From contig NBAY01000045.1 in assembly GCA_002794775.1 (NCBI GenBank), positions 248,001 to 312,000 on the forward strand: a DNA stretch of 64,000 bases, in the 5' to 3' direction. This stretch comes from Porodaedalea pini (Eukaryota; Basidiomycota; Agaricomycetes; Hymenochaetales; Hymenochaetaceae). Every line of letters starts with the position of its first letter. The stretch's first letter is position 1. The notes under the pieces were generated by a model. The model saw nothing but the letters and a program-made list of their open reading frames with translations. It searched no databases and was not told the DNA's origin. Positions 55,851 to 64,000 of this stretch are shown here, piece by piece. The position numbers and the translations under genes were made by a program.

Positions 55851-56330
55851 GAACAAAGCGTTGCCACATTGGTTGCTGAGACGTTCGTCTCAACTGACAC
55901 GTCTGCGAATGCGACGCCGTCTGGCTCAGGTACCCCAACAAGTACGGTCATCGTACCAGGGCGTGACAGATCTGGCAAGTCGTGGCGCGCCGAGTTTGGG
56001 ACACACAGCCGAATGCACGCGAGCAGGCAACTGCGGTGCGTCGATGGCGCGCTCTCTAACAATTCGCGCCCGGATGGTGGCAGAAGCGGCAACGCCCTCG
56101 ACATCAACTTCGAGGCCTGACACAGAGACGGAGGATGATGGCGAGCCAGATGCGGATGGTGATGTCGAGATGGAGACGACGACATCACACGACCAGGACA
56201 TGGACGAAGACTTGCCCCCGCCTCCTTCACTTCCCCATGGACGTCGGACCGTCGGAATCGTTGCAGACTCTCCCTGACCAGCGGCGACCGGTGCAGCCGA
56301 TGTAGGTGTCGCGGGTACGCCTGATGCGCT
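55851..56330 (+). pseudogene. Linker region between BTB-like fragment and PRP8, right copy
   Basis: Contains VSTDTSANATPSGSGTPTST and the acidic DGEPDADGDVEMETTTSHDQ run, as on the left. No domain recognised. Frames differ slightly from the left arm. Confidence 0.4.
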
Positions 56331-56340
56331 CGATGTCGAT

Positions 56341-59300
56341 TTGGATGCACATATCGTTATCAACACGAATGCAGCGGACGATGACGTCGCAGATGGTATT
56401 GTTGCACTCGATCAAAACGTAAACGATGACCTCGCTATGGGTGCCCCGCCAGGTGCTCCCAGTGCTATCGACACGACGCCTGGGATGCCGCCTCCCCCGC
56501 CGGGCATGCCTATGTCTTCCGCTGGCGAACCTTCGAGTTCGCGGATGCCGCCAGAGGTACTCGCGCAAAAGTCCCATAAGTGGATCCAGATGCAGAACAA
56601 GCGCTATGGCGAGAAGCGCAAAGGTGGATACGTTGATACTAGGAAGCAGGTGTGCCTTTGTTCCATTGGTAAGTGACATGCAACTTGAGCGCTGACGAGG
56701 CATGTTCTGTTGTCTACAGGATCTTTCGCCCGAGCACGTTCGCAAGATTATAAAAGATTATGGAGACACGAGTAACCGCAAGTTCCGTAATGATAAGCGT
56801 GTACATCTCGGTGCGCTCAAATGCGTCCCCATGCGGTCATGAAACTGCTCGAAAACATCCCGTATCCCTGGAAGCAGGTCCGCGAAGTACCTGTCCTCTA
56901 CCATATCACGGGTGCAATCACTTTTGTCAACGAGATTCTGCGTGTCATTGAGCCGATGAATCATGCTCAGTGGAGCTCCATGTGGCTTGCTATGCGTCGC
57001 GAGAAGCGCGACTGTCGACACTTCAAGCGTATGCGCTTCCCGCCCTTCGACGACGAAGAACCTCCTCTCGACTATGGGGACAACGTGCTGGATGTCGAGC
57101 CGCTGGAAGCCATTCAACTTGACCTGGATGAGGAGGAGGACAGTGCTATAATTGATTGGTTTTATGACCCGAAGCCATTGGTTGACACTCCGCACGTCAA
57201 TGGTTCGTCCTACAAATACTGGTCGCTTTCACTCCCCATCATGGCCAACTTGTATCGACTCGGTCGGTCACTCCTCTCGGATCACACCGACAGTAACTCG
57301 AGTTACTTGTTCGACAAGAAGTCTTTCTTCACCGCTAAAGCACTCAATCTGGCCATTCCTGGTGGTCCTAAGTTCGAGCCTCTGTATAGGGACATGGACT
57401 CTTTTGACGAGGATTTTAACGAGTTCAATGACATCAACAAGATCATTATTCGTCAGCAGATTCGTACTGAATACAAGGTTGCTTTCCCGCACCTGTACAA
57501 TTCTCTTCCACGTTCTGTGCATATTTCGCCTTACCATACGCCGAAGAACGTCTACATACGCACGGACGATCCTGACTTGCCTGCTTTCTACTTCGATCCG
57601 CTCATTAACCCTGTCTCCTCTCGTGGTTTCCAACCAAAGAATGACGAAATTTTCGGACCCAACGACGCGGACGAGGATGAATTCGAGCTACCAGATGAGG
57701 TTGAGCCATTCCTCTCGGATAAAGATTTGGAGAACAAGAGCACTGCGGACGGTATTGCCTTATGGTGGGCGCCGGCGCCTTACAGTCGCCGCTCGGGACA
57801 CATGCGCCGCGCGCAAGATGTACCATTGGTGAAGAATTGGTACTTGGAGCACTGCCCACCGAACCAGCCTGTAAAGGTTCGCATGTCGTACCAGAAGCTA
57901 CTCAAGTGCTTTGTTCTCAACGAGCTGAAGACGACGCCGGAGAAGCCGATGACGAAAAAGAACCTGTTCCGTCAGTTGAAGGCGACGAAGTTTTTCCAGA
58001 CCACAAAACTGGACTGGGTGGAGGCTGGTTTGCAAGTATGCAGGCAAGGATACAACATGCTGAACTTGCTCGTCCGTCGCAAGGTATGATCGTTGGGAAA
58101 GCTGCGTTATATCATTTTGACTTCCAATCCTTCTAGAACTTGAATTACCTTCATCTCGATTACAACATGAATCTGAAGCCGGTAAAGACGCTCACGACGA
58201 AGGAACACAAAAAGGCTCGCTTTGGAAATGCATTCCATTTGTGCCGTGAAAACCTTCGCCTCACGAAGCTCGTCGTCGATGCGCACGTCCAATTCCGGCT
58301 TGGCAATGTGGATGCCTTCCAACTGGCGGATGCATTGCAGTATATCTTCGCACATATCGGCGCGCTCACCGGCATGTACCGTTACAAGTACAAACTTATG
58401 CGTCAGTCCGGACGTGCAAAGATCTCAATCATCTAATCTACTATCGCTTCAATACGGGACCTGTTGGTAAGGGCCCAGACTGTGGGTTTGGGGCTCCAGG
58501 TTGGCGAGTGTGGCTCTTCTTCATGCGTGAAATTGTACCACTGCTTGAGCACTGGCTCGGAAACTTGCTTGCGCGTCAGTTCGAGGGTCTCAGCAGCAAG
58601 GGCATCGCAAAGCCGGTCACGAAGCAGCGTGTCGAATCGCACTATGACTTGGAATTACGCACTGCCGTGATGCACGATATTCTTGATATGATGCCGAAGT
58701 CGATCAAGCAGAACAAGGCGAAGACTATCTTGCAGGACTTGTCAGAAGCGTGGCACTGCTGGAAGGCAAACAGTACGTCGTTTGGTTGAATCTGGACTTT
58801 GCGTACTAAGCCTTATTCTACAGCTCCATGGAAGGTCCCGGGCATGCCGACTGCAATCGAGAACATCATCCTGCGGTACATCAAGAACAAGGCGGACTGG
58901 TGGTGCTCGGTTGCGCACTACATTCGCGAGCGTGTCAGGCGTGGTGCGACTGTCGACAAGGCTGTGGTCAAAAAGAACTTAAGGCGTCTTACTCGACTGT
59001 ACTTGAAAGCTGAGCAGGAGCGTCAGCATGGTTACCTCAAAGATGGTCCTTATGTTAGTGCTGAGGAGGCCGTTGCGATCTACACATCGACGGTCCACTG
59101 GCTTGAGAGTCGGAAACTGCACCCATCCCATTCCCGTAAGATTCAATTAACTATGTTTTTAAGTAATTCTCATTGATGTTTCCATACAGTCCCCTTTCGT
59201 ACAGGCATGACACGAAGTTGCTCGTGTTGGCTCTTGGGAAGTTGAAAGAGGCGTACAGCGTCAAAGGTCGTCTTAACCAATCTCAGCGTGAGGAGCTTGC

Positions 59301-60122
59301 TCTCATTGAGCAGGCGTATGACAATCCACACAAATGTATGTTCTTTTTCTAATTGGTCGTAGGGTGTAGCTTATTGATTCGCGTACAGGTTTGTCTAGGA
59401 TCAAGCGTCTCTTGCTCACTCAGCGAGCCTTCAAAGAGGCAGGCATTGAGTTCTTCGACACATATGACAAGCTCGCATATCTTGACTAGTTCTTATTCTT
59501 TGAGGCTGACAAGCGCGGGTTATTCCCGGCGTGGATCAAGCCTGTGGACACTGAACCTCCTCCCCTTCTAGTGTACAAGTGGTGCCAGGGTATCAATAAC
59601 TTGACGGACATCTGGGAGACGAGCGAGGGCGAATGCGTAGTGATGATGGAGACCGTACTGTCGAAGGTCTACGAAAAGATTGACCTGACCCTTCTCAACC
59701 GTCTGCTCCGTCTTATTCTCGACCATAATCTTGCGGACTATATCACAGCGAATAATAACTGTGTTCTCACCTACAAAGATATGGCATATACGAACACATA
59801 CGGGATGACCCGTGGTCTGTAGTTCTCTGCCTTTGTCTTCCAATACTATGGTCTTGTCCTCGATCTTCTCATCCTCGGCTTGTATCGCGCAAGTGAAGTG
59901 GCGGGTCCCCCACAACTGCCCAACAATTCCCTGCAGTACCGTGATTCTGCGACCGAGACACGCCATCCAGTCCGTCTCTATTCTCGTTATGTTGATCGTT
60001 TGCATATTTTATTCCGCTTCACCGCCGAGGAATCACGCGACCTTATACAACGTTACCTCAACGCGAATCCGGATCCAACAAACAACAACGTTATTGAGTT
60101 TAACAACGAGAGATGCTGGCCG
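56341..60122 (+). pseudogene. PRP8 N-terminal half, right copy
   Basis: The Pro-rich start (TPGMPPPPPGMP, about 56475) is followed by an intron near 56650-56718 and a frame from 56821 to 58080 carrying [98 protein letters not shown] and AFPHLYN. Then the 56-bp intron, [20 protein letters not shown] (58139-58200), a 2-bp deletion near 58407 that shifts frame, [40 protein letters not shown] and [13 protein letters not shown] (about 59888-59926). A stop replaces a codon near 59488, and the segment between the FFDTYDKLA block and [11 protein letters not shown] is shorter than in PRP8. It keeps about 440 bp lost on the left. Copying ends within NNERCWP. It is not functional as PRP8. Confidence 0.9.
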
Positions 60123-61440
60123 TTGAAGGGAAGTGAATCCCGTTTGGCTTCAGGTATCGCACACTACCTTACTTTACGAAGGATGACTTCAGCCCAGAGG
60201 CGCGCGGTTTCGTTGAGAACTCGTATCTTCGTGGATTAACTCCGCAAGAGTTTTTCTTCCGCGCTATGGCTGGTCGCGAAGGTTTGATCGATACCGCTGT
60301 CAAGACGGGCGAGACTGGTTACATTCAACGTAGACTTGTAAAGGCACTCGAAGACGTGGCTGTCTGCTACGACGGGACTGTACGAAACTCACTGGGTGAC
60401 CTGATCCAATTCGTGTATGGCGAGGATGGTATGGACGGTGCTTTTATTGAACGGCAAACGATCAAAACGTTCGGTATCAATGATCGCAAGTTCGAACATC
60501 GCTATCGGGTCGACATCACTGACCCGAAGGGTGGATTCCTTCCTGGTGTTTTGCAAATCGGTATCGACGACTCATCCCTCGAGCTCCGGCAAAAACTCGA
60601 CGAGGAATACGACCGTCTTCATGAGGATCGTAAATTGCTCCGTGAATTCATTTTCCAGAGCCGTGACAGTTCCACTGCCCACTATCTTCCTGTCAACCTG
60701 AACCGCATCGTGCAGAACGCAACGCAGATTTTCCATATCGACCGCAGAAAACCGAGCGATCTGGAGCCGGTTTACATCATTGAGCAGGTGCAGCAGCTGG
60801 CGGACCGCCTCATCGTTGTGCGCGGCGATGATCTTTTAATAAAGGAGGCTGCCGAGAACGCTTCTGTTGCATTCCACATGCACCTTCGGGCGACTTTTGC
60901 CGCTTGTCCAGTCCTAGAGGAGTTCCATCTCAACAGAGAAGCGTTTGACTGGATCTTGGGCGAGGTGGAGACAAAGTTCAACCAGTCGGTCGCTCATCCG
61001 GGTGAGATGTGCGGCACACTCGCTGCCCAGTCGATCGGTGAGCCGGCGACGCAGATGACACTAAATACCTTCCATTACGCTGGTGTTTCGAGTAAAAACG
61101 TCACGCTCGGTGTGCCGCGTCTTAAAGAAATCATCAACGTCACCATGAATATCAAGACTCCGCTGCTGTTGACACGAGGGCCAAGTCGGTGCAAACAGAA
61201 CTTGCGTACACATCGCTGCGTACCGTTACAGCGGCGGTCGAGATCTACTACGATCCTGATTCAAGTACAACGATCATTGAGGAGGATAAGCATTCTTCGT
61301 CATCTCCGACGAGGAAATTGAGTCGGGTCTTCATATTCAGTCGCCATGGCTACTTCGCCTTGAGCTCAGTCGCTGAAGATGCTTGACAGGAAACTTACGA
61401 TGAATTACGTTGCTGACCGTATCGCGGAAAGCTTTGCCAT
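60123..61440 (+). pseudogene. RPB1 fragment (RNA polymerase II largest subunit)
   Basis: Starts with [20 protein letters not shown] (about 60150-60210), then [20 protein letters not shown] and [20 protein letters not shown], which is the bridge helix, and after a long intact stretch [20 protein letters not shown] and [20 protein letters not shown], which is the trigger loop. The open frame from 60266 reaches 61321, but RPB1 homology leaves it near 61170 and continues in other frames ([20 protein letters not shown], then LLRLELSR and [20 protein letters not shown]) to about 61440. The clamp core, N-terminal part and the CTD heptads are absent. The join to PRP8 is out of frame. In a cell RPB1 makes mRNA; this piece cannot. 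Confidence 0.9.
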
Positions 61441-61451
61441 TGCCAAAAATG

Positions 61452-62182
61452 CCATCTAAGGAAAATATCGACCCTGATGATCCTCCCAATACAGGCAGTA
61501 CATTGACGATTATATGGAAGGGGAAGGGGAAGGGGAAAGGGCGGGCGGATGCCATCATCGCAGACGACAGATCTCTGCAATCGAGCGACAACGGATCAAA
61601 TACAACTCTCGCTACATTGCGGCACAAGGAATCGAATGACATCATTACCCTCAATCGAGTGCCTGCGGGGGAGACGGCATCTGCAAGCGAGACGGTCATG
61701 CTGCAACCCCGTGGCGCTACATTGGACATCGGCATTCCATGTATCATTACTTCAAAGCGGACGCGGTTCTGTGCATTTGCCCGTTATATCGGCGAGGTTG
61801 AGGGTGAGAGCGGGCCATGGGTTGGTGTCAAGGTGCCCGTGGGCGATGCTTGGGCAGACAATGAGCTCGAGGGCCGCCAGTGGAATGACGGCTCATGGGG
61901 TGGCGTGCGCTACTTTGACATCGGGACTTTGGCATCGGAATGGGGCAACGACAAATGCATGGCCCACCGGCAACGCGATTTGATGAATAACTATGGAACT
62001 AGCATTATTAGTGGCTAGAAGGGCACGAAGCGTGAGGGGGAGCAGCTCAGTGTTGACCACAAGAAGCGTTTCTGTAGCATGTCGCCATCAGTGTTGGACG
62101 TGTCGAATGTGGAGTATCGAGGTCTCTTTGTGAGGCCACAGCAGGTGCTGTATGTTGTAGATGCTGTCGGTTCGGACTTGTG
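61452..62182 (+). pseudogene. CAP-Gly domain gene fragment
   Basis: Directly after RPB1. MPSKENIDPDDPPNTG opens a frame with a Lys/Gly run, then GIPCIITSKRTRFCAFARYI, GEVEGESGPWVGVKVPVGD and RQWNDGSWGGVRYFDIG (61730-61925), which is a CAP-Gly fold of the kind that binds microtubule plus ends or EEY/F tails. The NDGSWGGVRYF stretch replaces the usual GKNDGSVQGxRYF motif. Past a TAG at about 62016 the match continues out to RGLFVRPQQVLYVVDAVGSD (62119-62180), as at the end of basidiomycete proteins of this kind. So either a read-through stop or a lost intron breaks it. Could be a real gene end or a captured piece. Confidence 0.6.
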
Positions 62183-62225
62183 AATCTTGGAATATATTTA
62201 AGTTTGGATTCCTGCCCTTTTTCTT

Positions 62226-62253
62226 TTTCTTTCTTTCTTTCTTTCTTTCTTTT
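62226..62253 (+). repeat. CTTT microsatellite
   Basis: About seven tandem CTTT units in a pyrimidine-rich stretch after the CAP-Gly region. Confidence 0.9.
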
Positions 62254-62716
62254 ACCCTGCTCCCATGTTTAGTCACCCCTTGCTCTGGGCAGATGCCCTC
62301 ATCACCGAAATCACTTGTTGGCATGTTCATATTCCTCTCTTATCTACTCAATTGGATTGCTCTGGATTCTTGAATTGCACCTTTTGGAGATTTTTTTAGT
62401 CAGCTTTTGAACACTGTCGGTTTTTTAGTTAGTACATTTGTGTTGAGTTTCTGTACAAACAGCATTCTCGTGCCTCATGCAATAAGTTAGAAATCATTTT
62501 GGAGTATGTTGGCACACAGATGAGTTGTGCATTGCATTTCAATTGGACATGTAGTCAGTGCTATAATAGTAATATAATGAAGGCACAATGAATAAGGCAA
62601 TGATATGTAGTTATGTCACTAGAGTCCAACCAAGCTACCTAGAAGAGAACAATGACAAAAAGTAAGAATACAGATGATTGTAGAGAAACAAAGGATTCAA
62701 CTATTTGTCTCTATGT

Positions 62717-62825
62717 ACTTGAGGTAGTGGGACATTGGGGTGGCAAGTTACAATTACTGTTTTCTGTGTCTTTCATTTTATATAAGAGGACTAAAGCTTG
62801 AAAATTATACTAAAACATTCTACTC
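62717..62825 (+). mobile_element. Truncated MITE copy
   Basis: Starts ACTTGAGGTAGTGGGACATT and runs through the ATATAAGAGGACTAAAGCTT middle, but lacks the right inverted end; the next copy begins at its break. Same family as the MITE at 28826. Confidence 0.75.
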
Positions 62826-63017
62826 ACTTGAGGTAGTGGGCCATTGGGATGGCAAGCTACGATTCCTGTTTTCTGTGTCTTTCATTTTATGATTCATTTT
62901 ATATGAGAGGACTAAAGCTTGCAAATTATATGCAAACATTATTCTCATTAGTGAATTATTTAATATTCACTAAACAGTAATCGTAGCTTGCCATCCTAAT
63001 GGCCCACTACCTCAAGT
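62826..63017 (+). mobile_element. Complete MITE copy (192 bp)
   Basis: ACTTGAGGTAGTGGGCCATT at the left and AATGGCCCACTACCTCAAGT at the right, with a longer inverted part including GGATGGCAAGCTACGATT. Non-coding. Confidence 0.85.
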
Positions 63018-63106
63018 CCTTTGATGACACTTTTACGTGAACCTTGTAATTAGAAAAAAGAGCCTGTACAGCAGTGAAAGAATCCACATCCCAGGTCCAG
63101 AGAAGT

Positions 63107-63926
63107 CTACGAGCTCATCAGCGTAGTCTCAATTATAAGTACATAACACTTACCAGATAAAGTCTCCAATTTAGCCGGTTCCAATAATTCATTGGGCATT
63201 AGAGCCCATTCATCGTCAGAGATGGAAGTCAATGCATGCAGTGGAGTGGAGGGACGGGGCATAACAGAGTCCATATGCATGTCCTTAAACCTTTCTGCAT
63301 ACTCGTGCCTTTCTACATCTGTCAAGGGATATAGGTGGTCTAAACAGTGAATTTCATCACTGTATTCAGCACCAAAAGAGTTAGCAGTAAGTTGACTTGA
63401 TAAGCATGCAAGTACATACATTGAGACCAGGCTTCTAAGGGCAAATGTCTTGACAGTGTTTTGTGTGCCGTATGACACCTGTGCTGTCTTGTTCATCCCG
63501 TCGACGCTCATAACGTATCCGCGGAAACCCTTGGCAAACTTTGCTTTGCCCTCCTGACCTCGAATGAGCACAAGCTTGCTGACATATGGATTGTGTGCCT
63601 CTCGTTCATACATGTAGAGGTCCCTTATCTTGTTCTTCACCATGTCATCATGCGAGCATTCCTCGACTGAGTGCAAGGGAAGTTCAAGCTTAGAAGAGGA
63701 GTAGTTAGTTTCACAACTGCAATACAATTACAAGACGTACTGTTTACATTATGCATTCAAACACACGGACTTGCACAACTTTGGATTTGACCTGTAAGAC
63801 GAACCCCCGGCAGCCCTTGAACTGACCATCCTTTATCATGACGCTAGCGCCGTAAGCCAAAGGTCGAATCCCAGCTTTGCGCAAAATGCTACTGTTGGCC
63901 ACATCCATAGTTTTGACCCAACTCAA
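63107..63926 (-). CDS. Protein with KOW-like segments, possibly partial
   Basis: Two minus-strand exons. 63744-63926 has GASVMIKDGQFKGCRGFVLQ then VKSKVVQVRVFE, which resembles a KOW motif (nucleic-acid or protein contact loops in Spt5 and ribosomal proteins). 63107-63727 has KLVLIRGQEGKAKFAKGFRG then YVMSVDGMNKTAQVSYG, a second KOW-like unit. The rest is not recognised. An intron of about 50 bp near 63700-63745 would join them. The gene may start further upstream, past the window, as 63926 lies 74 bp from the edge. It ends after a MITE-rich stretch, so it could belong to another repeat. Function unknown. Confidence 0.4.
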
Positions 63927-64000
63927 TCAAATTGTCAGCTAGCATTTGAACAGCATTTTCTGTCAGTAAATAAAACATAACTCATAGAGAGAATGCGTAC

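Larger units (their letters stand above)
54155..60122 (+). repeat. Right arm of the giant palindrome
   Basis: Inverted counterpart of 36863-44375. It lacks the 2.06-kb long-TIR element and keeps about 440 bp of PRP8 that the left arm lost. Identity ends at the CWP codons of PRP8, after which RPB1 sequence begins. Confidence 0.9.

Noticed and set aside
56341..60122. PRP8 intein
   Set aside because: Fungal PRP8 often hosts an intein, but its usual site lies in the C-terminal half, which is absent here; no Hint-domain motif was seen.
36863..60122. Palindrome as an assembly artefact
   Set aside because: The arms differ by a 2-kb insertion, a 440-bp deletion, many substitutions and different downstream genes, so they are separate real copies; long reads would still be the final test.
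60123..61440. A translated PRP8-RPB1 fusion protein
   Set aside because: The RPB1 frame is offset from the PRP8 frame at the join, and RPB1 itself changes frame near 61170.
1..64000. tRNA genes, rRNA, CRISPR arrays
   Set aside because: No cloverleaf with A and B boxes, no rRNA word and no regularly spaced repeat was found by eye. The CTTT run at 62226 is a simple repeat.

Overview
The window looks like accessory chromosome from a filamentous basidiomycete, probably an Agaricomycete. Introns of about 50-60 bp are common, there is a Zn(II)2Cys6 regulator, and the mobile DNA is of kinds typical of mushroom-forming fungi: KDZ (Kyakuja-Dileera-Zisupton) transposons with CxC cysteine clusters, a chromodomain Ty3/gypsy element, a Ty1/copia element, MITEs and foldback elements. 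Only a small part looks like ordinary single-copy genes. All names come from reading translated motifs; no search was run.

Layout. 0.3-3.2 kb: a broken actin-related protein 3 (ARP3) copy, then a broken MFS permease. 3.5-7.1 kb: a multi-exon Zn2Cys6 transcription factor that looks complete. 8-20 kb: an old gypsy remnant, apparently split by a copia element (10.25-19.22 kb), which is itself split inside RNase H by a young gag-only LTR element (14.58-18.64 kb) whose two 988-bp LTRs look identical. 20-24 kb: decayed repeats. 24.1-28.8 kb: a KDZ transposase with a CxC2 cluster, broken by two palindromic foldback elements. 28.8-35.3 kb: a MITE holding a chromodomain gypsy element with an AATAA target duplication and a Tf1-style self-priming site.

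35.3-62.2 kb is the most striking part. Two head-to-head copies of a chimeric unit form an imperfect giant palindrome (arms about 36.9-44.4 kb and 54.2-60.1 kb) around a 9.8-kb spacer that carries a KDZ (CxC1) transposase and a companion gene. Each arm has the same leader rich in hairpins and repeats, then a BTB-like gene fragment, then about the first half of the spliceosome core gene PRP8 with introns retained. Past PRP8 the arms differ. The left runs into fragments of CCR4-NOT scaffold NOT1 and eIF4G; the right runs into a fragment of RNA polymerase II largest subunit RPB1 and then a CAP-Gly region. So fragments of genes for transcription, splicing, mRNA decay and translation are strung together in mobile-looking DNA. 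The junctions that could be checked are out of frame and the copies carry frameshifts and deletions, so these are captured fragments and not working enzymes.

62.7-63.0 kb has two more copies of the same MITE; the last kilobase holds a gene with KOW-like segments that may continue past the edge. CpG-to-TpG/CpA change is a recurring signature: the gypsy reading frame is broken mainly by Arg-to-TGA stops, the older gypsy copy has lost most CpGs relative to the younger one, and the two palindrome arms differ largely at CpG sites.
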